The position numbers were made by a program, and so were the translations under genes. Under the pieces are notes generated by a model. It was not told the DNA's origin, did no database searches, and saw only the letters and a program-made list of their open reading frames with translations. DNA of 64,000 nt from Macropodus opercularis (taxonomy: Eukaryota > Chordata > Actinopteri > Anabantiformes > Osphronemidae): the NCBI GenBank assembly GCA_030770545.1, contig CM061096.1, forward strand, positions 11,079,501 through 11,143,500, in the 5' to 3' direction. Positions 37,553 through 48,851 of the stretch are shown piece after piece (positions within the stretch are counted from its first letter, which is position 1; each line of letters starts with the position of its first letter).

Positions 37553-39404
37553 CTAATGAGAAAACACAACTCTCCAGTTATAATTAACAATAAGGTTCTA
37601 CTTCATATGTAACAGTCACATTTAGGCGTTTTGTGGATTCAGAGGTTGTTGACGTCTCCCGTGTCCATATGCTCTGCACCTTTCCACCTAAAACGAAGGG
37701 GCCACCGCAACAAATGCTGACTGTACTTGCCGACCAGCCAGTGTTCAGGTTGGCCTGGTCTACGCTCGCTTCTTTTCCAGCTGAGGCGATCTGTTGTGCT
37801 AATGTCACACTTGGCTGATCAGATTTAGCTTCCAATAAAAGGCTCCAGTAGGTTTTTGAACTGGGCACTAACTCCTCAGATCCATCAACAGAGAACCTGA
37901 GATAAGCACCTTGGGCTCTGAGAGCATACTTGAAATATGTCCTGTGTTGTTGAAGCAACACTTATGATTATCATTAGGGGCCATTAAATCACTATGCGTC
38001 TCACATACACATCAGCATGAAGTGATTTTCAGGTGTTGACAAGTTCAGAGCAGAAACACAGGCCCACAGCAGTTCAGCGCTGAACTAGTTGACCTCCGAT
38101 ACCGGAGAGGAGACCGCTTGTCTTTTACATTTACAGACAACGCGGCCTCCAGACTCAACACTCCATCCTCATCTCCCGGTTCTCTGCTTGGTAAAACTGA
38201 CAGCTTTTATTACAGCCAAACCACAAATGGCAGAAGAGAATCACGGATTCAAATTATTCCAGCATGAAACTGACTCTGTGGGTTAAACATCCTTTTATGG
38301 CTCTGCGACGCCTTTGCTTACATAAACAACGCAAAGTGTCAGTTGTTTGCTGGCCGTTGCATCTGAAAACATTTGGTGGGTGGGGAGGAGAGTGTCGTCT
38401 CTGTGGCTCTTAGAGCCTCAGCACAATGAAGCATAAAAAGCAGAAAGGTGATAACGAGAGCGTCTGGTAATGAGACACGGCTAAAGCTTTTCCAGCAGGA
38501 CATACAAGGTCAATAACGAGCATCAGTTTAATAGCCGTCTAGACAAAAGCCGTGTGAGCAGCCTTCAAGTGCTCAGCAATTAGCCTCCTGCTTTACTATA
38601 GCACATATTTCACCACACATCCAGCGGAAATGGACAGGAACAATCGTTGCCATTTGAGGGGGTATGTCCACAGGAAGGGCAGGGAGAAAATGAGGCAGTG
38701 AACCCTCCCATCTCACCGGAAATCTAGACAGCCTGCCCTTCCTGACCACACAATGTAAACAAGGCTGTCCTCCATCATACTGCATCACTGATGGGCTAAC
38801 AAAACAAACAAAGCTCCATCTCCACTCAGTTTTAATAAACTACATGGCTGTGGGCCACTGCAGGGATAGTGTGCCCTACAGCAGCTCCAAATGTAACTAC
38901 AAATGCAGAGCATCAGGTTGAGCTACTTCAACGGTTTTAGAAAACGAGCAGAACCAGAGCCTGCCCACACCGGGTATCAGTCACAGCCCGATGAGAAGTA
39001 CGACCTTGGGCCCAGGTGTCCGCACGTTGCCCAGGACAAACCGACACACGCTGGCCAGGTGTCTGTTCAGAAGACACTCAAGTGGAAACCTGTGCGCCTT
39101 GATGGAAGGCATGTAGTAAAAGTATGGTATTCAGGGCATCTGGGAACAAAAAAAAAGCAACAGAATTTACAGGGTAGAGTGAAGCCCAAAAGCAACCAAC
39201 AATATCAAGCTGGTGGAGCATTCAGGTGAGAACACTATACAAAGAAAAACACAGATAAGCTTTGAGATTAGAAAAGCAAACGTCGCTGCACCTGGAACAT
39301 TCTACAGTAAGAAAATATGGTACACAGGTGAGAAGACAGTGGCCTGTTAACCCACGATTTGATGAGCCAGTACAGACCTACACCTCAGATCCTACAGGCC
39401 TCAC

Positions 39405-39645
39405 GGAGCATGTTCAATGTTAAAGTCCTTGACAGGACATTAGAAGAAGACTAAACAAGCACCATTTGTTTGGATGAGTTGCCAGAGAAGATTGAAAATG
39501 GGTCAAGTCTAGTCAAAGTCCAGATCTAAATCCAATTAAATGCTGTGCAGGAGCTTGATAGAGCTGTACGTGAATGACACGAAATGCTGAACAACGGACT
39601 GCAACAAAGGAGCCAAAAGAACAAATGTTGGTCCAAAACACGCGT
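39405..39645 (+). mobile_element. Decayed, internally deleted Tc1/mariner-type transposon remnant
   Basis: Two blocks resemble a teleost Tc1-like transposase read on the plus strand. The first (about 39420-39490) corresponds to the N-terminal DNA-binding region and can still be read as IRRRLNKHHLFG before an in-frame TGA, after an apparent one-base shift. The second (39517-39540) encodes SPDLNPIK, the Tc1 hallmark SPDLNPIE with the third catalytic acid changed to Lys, followed by degraded C-terminal sequence. The roughly 600 bases that should separate these blocks are missing. Terminal inverted repeats were not located. The copy is non-functional. Confidence 0.75.
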
Positions 39646-39904
39646 CTGAGCATTTGTGCAGTTTAAAGTAACAAGCCCTTCCTTGTTGTCTCCTCCTATC
39701 AGTTCTATGCGACGTTTACAACAGCTGACAAAGAAACAGGACGACAAAACAGAATCGGCATTTCCCTCCGTTTATAGCAGGTCACAATGCAGAATGTTGG
39801 ATAAGACCAGAAACCAACAACATTCACACACAGACATGTGACGAGTCCTCAGTCAATCTGATGTCGGAACAATGTGAAGATGAAGAAAGGAACCACTGCC
39901 TTGC

Positions 39905-39958
39905 GTCATACTACCCCCCCACTGTGGGATTAATAAAGTCCGACTTATCTCTTATCTG
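39905..39958 (+). mobile_element. Possible 3' tail of a non-LTR retroelement
   Basis: The sequence CCCCCACTGTGGGATTAATAAAGT followed by short CTTAT(CT) repeats matches the kind of end I recall for common teleost LINE/SINE copies, which terminate in a hairpin-like CCACTGTGGG, an AATAAAG and a short tandem repeat. No reverse transcriptase sequence was recognised upstream, so this would be a heavily 5'-truncated copy. Confidence 0.5.
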
Positions 39959-41439
39959 ACAACGAAGTGACCAGTCACATCCTCAGACATTTAAAGTTTC
40001 CTACAACTAAAAACTAAGTCAGCAGCCCAAAGCGTTACTTAAACGACACTTTACGGGGGCGGCCTTGCTAATAATTGAGCACTTCACCATCCTTGAGGTA
40101 TTTCAGGAAGAAAATAAATAACGGTTTATAGAGGCATTTCCTGGAATGTGAGGGGGCTGAGACGGACGCACACACGGCCTCGAACCAGCACACGAGCTGC
40201 AGACATGTTCAAACACGGACGCAGGACTACACACTACAAACACACTGAAGTCGCGGTGCAGCACCAAAGACATTTTAAAATGCTGATCATCTGAAACGAC
40301 TCGCACTCAGTCGCTGTTAACAAATTTCGGGGCAGGTTGTACTGCCTGGGCCACGGGCCAGCAAACACTGTCTACACCGCGCCGTGCACAACGACGGGGC
40401 TTGGCACAGCATCCAACACCACACGGAGAAAGGACAACTTTCACCTTCAGGCGAACGTCTCCTTCAAGCGGTTGAATGCTTTGTAATTTAAGTAACTGGA
40501 ACCTGTGCAGGCTGGATGAAATGTGTCATCCGTTTTAGATTTCAGAGACGCTTCTGGGAATAAGGTTAACAAGGCACAAGCCTTGGCAACGAGCTGCGTG
40601 TCATCGGCCTATATGCATCACGGGGCAGAACCATTTGTCCTCTGTTGTGCCCTGTATGTTTTGGATAAGACAGGTCAAATGTCACATTTAATCCAGCAAA
40701 AACAAAGAAAACCACCCAGTTTGTTTCGCAAACCAGGGATCTCTGATAACATCAACTCCCCACACCATTGCTAAGAAGTGCTTATCAGTGAGCTGTGGTG
40801 ACAGTGGAGCGATGGTCCACAGGCCGAGGTTCATCGCCTTATGATGCCTTTGTGACGCCTCTGCTCAAACAGTGTGGTGTCAAGTCAGATTCAATCATCA
40901 ATGCAAATCAACATAGCATGTGTGCTGGCCTGGTTTTAGGCTTGTATCTGCTATTGAGTTAGGCCCGTGTGAGTGTTTTAGCTTCTAATCTAGGTCTTAA
41001 AACCAGGTGCTGTTCTATTAAGACTTCATTTAATATTATACACGCATTGTTCCAAAATAAGCTTTTAAAACGGACACAGTTGTCTGTGAGGCCTTTAAGA
41101 TAATTAGCTCGACGCTCTACATCACAGCTGTCCACACAAAGAGACTCAAACGACTAGAAAATCATTACTATTTCCATTTAACGGCGCTCGTGTTTACATC
41201 GGACTATTGATTTGATCATTTTACAGAGGCAGCTGTGATTCTGGGTGGGTCAGTGGCAAAAGAACAATAAGCAGCTGATGACAATAGCGTCAGCTGCCAT
41301 GCGCGCCGTGCGCTCCGCTGAGCCGCTGAAGGAGGCCCGGCTGTTAAAACGCACCACCACACGCGCGGACAGTCGGAAGATGCGTTTTGGGCAGACAAAG
41401 TGAAGTGCAAGTGCGTAACATGAAGGCGCAAACACTCAC

Positions 41440-41655
41440 CGAGCATCCCATTCATAAAAGCCGGGTGCTGCTCCAACTCTTAGGCCACAGCAGGTTGGCA
41501 GAGGACGCGCTCATCAAAGGAAACGTTCGGAGCAACACGGTGAGCAAACGCGTCTGTTTGTGCACGAAGCGATTACTGCTGCTGTCAGCGCATCCTCGGA
41601 AGGAAACGCCGCTTCTGCTGCTCTCACGCGCTACAATCACCACAATGCCTCCTGC
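41440..41655 (-). promoter_or_regulatory. cdc42ep4: CpG-rich candidate promoter and non-coding first exon of cdc42ep4
   Basis: The interval around 41280-41760 is the most CpG-rich part of this half of the window. On the minus strand a donor consensus CTCG|GTGAGTG (GT at 41438-41439) would end an exon at 41440 that could join the acceptor at 34449-34450. The exon's 5' end is not determined; the limit given is the upper part of the CpG-rich block. This fits the mammalian layout of an upstream non-coding exon. Confidence 0.4.
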
Positions 41656-41769
41656 CTCTGGAGCCTGCGCGTGAACACGCCCTCTCTTCGTGCGCCCTTA
41701 AAGGCGCAGGCTGCCCGCGTGGGGCCAGGCTCGCGCTCCTCGCGCTAAAGGGCGGGGTCCGAGTCTCCG

Positions 41770-43195
41770 GTAAATGATGTTGAAACACGTCGCTGTTTAT
41801 GAAACGACTCTGGATGTTTGGCACCTGCCTGTTTTCAGTCACAGCCTCATTATTTCTGCCTCGCTGACTCAGTGTTTGGGCAGTGATCTCTTACCTTTTG
41901 CTCCTGGTTACATCATGTGTTTACAGTAGTAGAGGGCACGTTTGAGGCTTCTCCCAGACTGGACACCTTCCAGAACTTTCACTTTGGAGCTTAGCAAAGG
42001 TTTCCAGTCTTGGTGGTGCCAGACGTTGGAGGAGGATGTGATGATTTTTGCTCTATTCTCAGTGATGGAATGGATTCAGGACAATCTGTCATGAGTTCTA
42101 TGTTAATGGTGTCAGTCAGGTCTCAGCTCTGAGTTGATTTGCTTTTGCTGTTATGCTGTTACAGCGTCTAAACGGCCGCCCAGTGATGTGACGCTATGGG
42201 GAACGTGACTGAATTATGATAAACCACGAACCGACTTCATAACTTCGAGTCTATACCCTGTCCTAATTTGAGAGTCACCAGTCGGGATGAGTTAGCTTTG
42301 TTCCACATGTGCTGTGATACACTTCAAGAGACGCAGTCAGAATTAGGACGCATTCTGCATAAGCTGATCCCAGGAGGTGATGGAGAACTGGAATGTAAAG
42401 ACCGATTTGTTGATGTGAAGCCGTGTCTGTCTGTGAGTGAGAAGATTACTCTGCGCGCCTCTTGACAGTGAATTGGCAGAAGGTGGGCAAGTGAAAAGAA
42501 CGAAGGCGAATTATCATAACTGAGAGTTACAAAACAGAACTTAATGCTACAAAACAACATATTAAATAATGTCAGCTGAGTTTTTTTAAGATATGCACGA
42601 GCTATGGATTTCCTCTCCGCACTCCCTGTACGTTAAATTCACCCCATTATTGTGCTGCAATAGATTTCCCACATCACCGTAATGTGCTGTAACTCAATAA
42701 CCCAGAAGTAATTCAATTTGCATAATGATAAATTATCCATATATGGAAGAAGCTGTTCCATGCGCTGAATTTAACGGCTTTGTCAGTGTGATTTATACGG
42801 CCGCCTTCCTTCTTTTTCGGTCTGTTAGTTTTTGATGAGGGCAAATAAAGATGTTCCGGCACCAACTATCCATATTCGTTGCTTCACTTTCTCTTTTCCC
42901 CTAAAACCTTCCAGGCTGATCCTAATGTTCCTCCCCCTTTGCCTTGCTACGATCAATGTTTTTCCAGCCGGAAATAAGGAGATTATCCAGGCGCACTTTC
43001 CTGTCCTCCCCCAGCGTTTCAACATGCATGCACTGGATCAGGTTCTTCCTTTTATTCTTCCTGACAACTTCTGCTCATATTCATCCAGGTTATGTCTCTG
43101 TTGTGGTTGAGAGCTGCCCTGTTCAAATATCACTGTGATCACAAATAGACCGAGTGTACAGCAAGTATAGCCTGAAGAAAGAGCCATTGCAAAAT
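41770..43195. other. Short intergenic spacer between cdc42ep4 and sdk2
   Basis: About 1.4 kb without a recognised exon, structural RNA or mobile element. The presumed cdc42ep4 promoter and the presumed sdk2 3' end flank it, so the two genes lie head-to-tail on the minus strand. Confidence 0.5.
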
Positions 43196-43202
43196 AGAGT
43201 AA

Positions 43203-44547
43203 TTTATTTTAAAGACCATGTATATGTTCATGATGCTTCGGGCCACACGATGTCCACATTTTGGGAATTTGTCAAATAATCGGGAGCTTTCTGATTATAC
43301 ACAGGTTGTGTCCAACTCTGGCACAGCAAAGAACCAGCCTTTTTAAAAAGTGTTGTATAAAACATCTCAACATAACGTATGTACACTGTGAGCATAAAAC
43401 ACATCAATGCCATGTTACACCATCTCCATGTCAGAGAACTGCCTCCCCTTGTTGTACGCCCCTAAATAATCAGCATTTAATAAACATACACACACGATAA
43501 GCAAAGCTCTTCTTCAGCCTCGTGAGCTAAGTGAGGTTTTAAAATACATAATGCAAGCATTCTCGTTTAGATTTCTACTGCGTGTAGGTGAACGGTTTCA
43601 TGCTCTTTCCAGTAATATTGTCACAGAAACACGTTTGCATTCTTGAAGTGCAGCATCGGAAACACTGGAGCGTTCAGTCTGCTCGTGTTTAGGAAGCCCA
43701 ACGCGATCTGTTCTGTCACATGATCAAAGCCAGTCATTGATTCACTAACATCATTTGAACCAAGAGGATTTGAGCTTAGTCGGAGTAACATAAAAGCAAA
43801 CAGATGCACTTTGTTTATCTACTAACATGAGTACCAGCACACACGTCAACACATTCTCCAGACTACTATGAAGGTGCCACAATGCTTTAATGTGATTCAT
43901 AACATTATCACTAGTGATGTTCTGGAAATGTTGAGCTCGAAGCTGGTTGGTATAAATATCTGGGGAACAGCATGAGACATGTACATACAGTAAACACATA
44001 ATGCGGCTTTCAACAATGACTCAGCAGAGCGAGAAGCTCCAAGGCCGCTGACGTCCGCAGCGGCTGTTCAAGTCGTCAGAGTTGTTTTTTTACATTGTCC
44101 AGTCTCAGCAAGCCAAGTGGTCCATACTCCATATGGTCCTACGCTGGTTGGTTTCTGTAAAGCTTTCATATGAAACAATTATACAGTATTTTTAAAACAA
44201 GGATTTCTTTTTTCAGAACCTCGGGTTCTGTTTGTTCCTTGTTCCTCACGTTTACAATTTACATAAGCAACCCAAAAAAACTTTCAAATGATTGTCTTTT
44301 CTTAAAATACATATCACATGGATTAACCAACCACACGTGCTACACACAGTCATACGCACACACTCTTCACAGAGGAGAAAGCGCTATTCAAGATGCCTGC
44401 GATGCTTAATACTGAGCAACAACTCTGTCAGTAAGACAGAAAGAAAGAAAGATCCAAAAAAAAAAGCAAAATACAAATAAACCAACAACAACAAAAATCA
44501 AAGACTCGTCCTCAGGGTCCAGTTGTTATTGGAAAGAAAGCTGTCTG
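43203..44547 (-). other. sdk2: Probable 3' UTR of sdk2
   Basis: Non-coding sequence after the sdk2 stop, with A-rich and GAAA-rich patches (44438-44480). A minus-strand AATAAA (TTTATT at 43203-43208) would give a 3' UTR of about 1.35 kb. The true 3' end is unknown. Confidence 0.4.
44438..44452. repeat. (GAAA)n short repeat in the presumed sdk2 3' UTR
   Basis: About three to four GAAA units followed by an A-rich run (44456-44480). Confidence 0.6.
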
Positions 44548-47500
44548 TCAAACAAAAGAGGAGAAGCCCGCGGTAGGCGCCTGAGCGGCGCAGCCCAGGC
44601 TGCTGGGGGGACGGTACAGGGTGCTGTGCTGGCTGGGGGGTTCAGAGGACAGCAGGGAGGGGGTGGGAGTCCGGCTTCCCTTAGGCCTGAACAGAGTGCC
44701 TTGGCCCTGGCACTGGGGCTGTGGAGATGGGGCGTTCTGTGGGAGGAGAGGGGGCAGAGGGGGCACGGGTGGGGGATGCTGCCGTGATTCCTGCTCCACC
44801 AGAGGCTCGGGCTGCGAGTAGCCGTAGGCCGGCGGACGAGAGACGCCCTTCTGCTGCCTCCGCCAGGAGTTGTAGTAGGTGGGGTCGCTGATGTAGTGGT
44901 TGACGAAGGAGTGGGTCTTCTGCCGGCTCTGATCCATCTCGTACTCGCTGTCGCTGCCCTGTGGATCATTCATAGAGAAAGGAAAGCATACATTTAGGGC
45001 TGAGTGCAGAGAATAGTGACAACAAACAACCCAGGTCCATTCTAATGCTACATTCTTACTGACAAATCGCACAATAGTGAGTCATAACACAGCGGGGAGA
45101 ATCTACTGAGGGACAACTGTCAGAGGGACAAATCTATTCATCCGTGCACATTTCTATGGGGCAGATATCTCTTGTGTTGAGCTCACCCACAGCTCTGCGG
45201 AGCACAGATGTGATAAGTGTACACAAGAGCGTCCTAGAATTGGACAGAGACAGTGTTTACAGGATTAATTTGATTCTGCTGCAACACTAAACCATCAGTC
45301 TTGTATTATGCATTACAAATATGCACGTGGGTGAATCCTGTCGCTATTCCAACTCATTGCACCGGCTAAGAAACACGAACAATTAAAAAAAGACAGGGTA
45401 TTACTCTCACAGAAAACATTACACACTTGGCACATTTGTGGGCTGGCTAAGTGCCTGCCCATCTACTGCTCTATTTAGACACTACAGCCTAACAGATGTT
45501 GAAGCACCCTCTATTTGCACAAGTGGCAGGTAAACAATGGGAAGCCGTGACTCTAGTTTTTTGTCTCTAGGGAGAGCAGTGTTTGTTCAGACCAGGTCGA
45601 ACAACGTTTTGACTCTGCAGGTACCACACAAATTGGCCGAGGAGGTCGTGCGTGGGAAGACAGATGTTCAGCATCTGCTACAATCAGCTTCTCTGACTTT
45701 TGTATCCATTATCGCCCATCACTTCTAACCTCCCTGTCTGTACGGTGGACCTCCCTACTCCACACACACTGAGCGGTTCAGATCATCGTGTAACAAGTGG
45801 AGACCCGGCAGCTCCAATTAACGTGACATTTCCTGTTTGAGGAAAATGAATTAACTGTGAAGATGTTTCATGACACGGCACACAAGAAACTGTTCCACGT
45901 TTCCTTCCCGTGGGAGAAATTAGTGTGAAAAACTGTGATCCAGAGATGTCAGCCATGACCGGCCAATCCTAGCAGAGGATATTTAATCTGAGGGAATTCA
46001 CTTGAGGCAGACTGGCTCGCTGATCGTTATTTTATCCCCAGAAATGATGCTTCCTAATTAGACAGATATGCAGCTTCTGCAAAATGTTCATTTTGACAAA
46101 AGCAAAGGGGGGTTATCAAGATGACAGACAAAAGCAAAAGGAAGTGGAACAAGAGAAGTACTTGTGAGTTTGAAAAGGTTACCACTTCTTCCCTGGAGGA
46201 CTTTGTCACTTTGAGAAATTCAAACAGTTGAATTTTACTTTTTAATTTAGATTCATTGACTATTCCAGACATGCGGAGGACGTGGGCTGCAAGCCAGGGT
46301 CAGCGCTTACCTGAGAGTCGGATATCTCAGAGGGTTTCTCCGTCAAACTGCTGCTCTCTGCCGGGATCAGGTCATTGTACTTAGTGCTGACATCCTCATC
46401 TGAGTAGTGCAGACTTCCAGGACTGGGCCTCGGTGGAGACCTGGACAAGAGAGCAAGAAAGAAAGCACAAGATAGAGACCGAGTGAGAGCTAATGTAGAA
46501 AGAAACAAGTTCTTTGATCATCCTCATATTTCCCTTTGGTAAACTCTACAGCTCCACTCAGCTTCTCTGACAACACATTTGAGTAAACATTAAAAGCCCT
46601 GTCATTCCTCTGACTGACACGTTTCAGATGACTAATGCCTGTGAAACTGTTCTAAATATGAAAGTTTCACATCTGCAGGGACTTAGTGGAAGTGGGATGA
46701 ACATACACGAACTCATTGATAATTCAAATGAAAATGATCATTTATTCAGACACGGAGAGATATATTATCTGAACATTCCTGGCAGCCCCTAATAAACAAT
46801 ACAGACAAAAGATTATATTGAGGTTAGTTCATCTGCAGCTTCTTTCTGATCTTTGCCGAGTATCTGTCAGGAGGACGGGCAGGGGATGAGCTCACCTCAG
46901 CCGCCACGAGATGCGCAAACAGGATTCTGCATAAAACGTTGAGAGCAACTCATGAAAGGATTCTTTGTGCAGATTAGAGCTAAATGGCTGTAGAGATTGA
47001 GTCAGTCAGAGATTTAGACCTCCCGCAGAAAAGCTGCGTAACTAAGCACAGCTCAGAGCTCAGTAAAGTATTATAAAGTTCTTTTATGAGCACAAGTCAA
47101 GTAAAAAGACCCCTAGTTTCGTTTGGCTCCAGTCATTAAGTCTATGAAGTGAACCAGAGAAAACATCTGTGCAGACAATTATTTTCCTTCTTCTGTAGTA
47201 ACGACCGCTGCTGCGTTCAAGGTCTGCTGACATTGAATTGGATGGTCAGAGGGCCTAAGCTAGAATACTACCCTCACATCAGTGAGCTACATCAATGGGC
47301 AGAGCTGCTCAGTTAGGTTCTGTAAAAAAAGAGACTAGAGTACTATATAAACTAGGAATAGCATAAAAGTAAACGTTCCGATGAAGTGAAATGGAAAACG
47401 CCGTGCATGGGGGCTGAATAGACAAGCATAAAACTGTAATGTCAAGTGTAATATTAAGATATAAAGCAGACAACCATGACGACCTCTCAAGTAAAATTTA

Positions 47501-48851
47501 ATATGTACTGAGCTAAATGCCAAAAACAAGAAACCGAGAAGACCTAACGTGACGACGGCCATGAAAGGGCTGACACAACAAAGACACGTCTCCTCTTGCT
47601 TAAAGGAGATGATGCCAAAAAAAAAAAAAAACGACTTAAGATTCAGACGCAGCTGAATCAGGCGTTAAAAAGACGGGGCCACGTGAGCGCAGACGAGAGG
47701 CAATGGATCTCGCTACTGATCACGCTCTGCACAAAATGCTGCCAGTGAGCTTTGAATTATTTAGAAGCACTGTGTTTTCCTTCTTGCCTTATCAGTCTTA
47801 TTCATCCCTCTTTCTCTCACCCTTTCAAATATCCCATAGGGAGTCCTCCCACTCTTCCTGCTTAGTCCACAGATCATTAGCACTGAGTACAGTACCAGAC
47901 TGAGGCTCTTCAAAGAGAGGGAGGATCTCGAGGCCCTTTGATCCCCTTCGCGGTCTCTTTGGTCAAGGAGAAAACAGCTTTGATTCGGAATACACCTCTT
48001 CTACCATAATCTGAATGCTAATGTGCAAAAAACAACATTTTATGTACCACAGTGTGACAAGAGGCTGAACCACATCATCCGTCCCGTCACCAGACATCCC
48101 GCTTTCCTCTGACGCTACGTTTGTGAAATTCCTCTTATCTAATGTTTACCTAAGCGCTGGCAAAGAGACAGCCTTCCAAAGTCCGGGTGACAGGTGGGAG
48201 AACGCGGTGCTCTGCTTTATGCTGGGATACTTCCACCAGCACTGCACTTTGGAAAAACTCCACGTTCAAGGCCAAAAGGAAAATGGCCGCCTGTGACCCA
48301 TAAGCCCCCTGCGTCTACGGAGGTGGCGGACGGACAAAGAGCTCACGCAGAAGCTCATGAATGCCAATTAGCTGGTATTGTGCTGCTCCCTTATATAAAT
48401 TGTTGCTCCGCACAAACCCTGAATTTCAATGAGGGGAACGGAAGCAGGATCAAATCAGAAGCCGGGCTCCTCGAGGTTTGGATTGTTCTCTCAAGACTGA
48501 CAGGCCATTGTTAGGGAAGAGTGCACAACACTACATTATTTATTCCAGTCAGTATCAGTAACACACTCAGCTGGACAATGAAACTCAAATGTTTGCCTGC
48601 AGGAAATAAATGCAATGGTGAGCGAACGCGTTTGGCTGTTCCTGCATGATGAACACATGACTTGACAGTGACGGCCACTGACCGCGTGTAGATGCCGTTC
48701 TTGCGGCAAAAAGAGTTTTTCACAGAGAGGCGTCTGTTGTTGAGCTCCAGGGCTGGGAAGCGTCCCTCATCCAGGCGCACCATCTCTCCGTGACTCAGAG
48801 GCAGCGCTGTGCAGTTGGAGTGGTTGCCTGGACAGGGGTATGAGGACGACA
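44548..48851 (-). CDS. sdk2: sdk2 cytoplasmic-tail exons and C-terminal PDZ ligand
   Basis: Exon 48683-48851 encodes a variable start (SSSYPCPGNHSNC) and the conserved RFPALELNNRRLSVKNSF block. Exon 46311-46440 encodes RSPPRPSPGSLHYSDEDV and KYNDLIPAESSSLTEKPSE. The last exon 44548-44958 encodes GSDSEYEMD, HSFVNHYISDPTYYNSWRRQ, a proline-rich insert PPPVPPLPPLLP (44740-44775), a TLYRPPSSL motif and the terminal GFSSFV. In mice the Sidekick C-terminus binds MAGI PDZ proteins, which localise it at synapses. The proline tract is absent from the mammalian tail as I remember it. Confidence 0.93.

Larger units (their letters stand above)
34451..41439 (-). other. cdc42ep4: Presumed first intron of cdc42ep4
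   Basis: About 7 kb without a recognised coding exon. It holds a 14-bp perfect hairpin (35939-35971), a CA microsatellite (37537-37552), a decayed Tc1-type transposon (39405-39645) and a retroelement-like 3' tail (39905-39958). A good donor consensus GAG|GTAAGC on the minus strand (GT at 35390-35391) could mark an alternative 5' exon. The 125-codon minus-strand frame at 37584-37961 shows no family resemblance. Confidence 0.5.

Noticed and set aside
37584..37961. A 125-codon minus-strand frame in the cdc42ep4 intron.
   Set aside because: It lacks a recognised domain, has no promoter or splice context, and its length is not exceptional for a 64-kb window.
44526..44969. A 147-codon minus-strand frame overlapping the last sdk2 exon.
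   Set aside because: It is a shifted frame kept open by GC-rich codon use. The sdk2 frame ends in the conserved GFSSFV, and this one resembles no protein.
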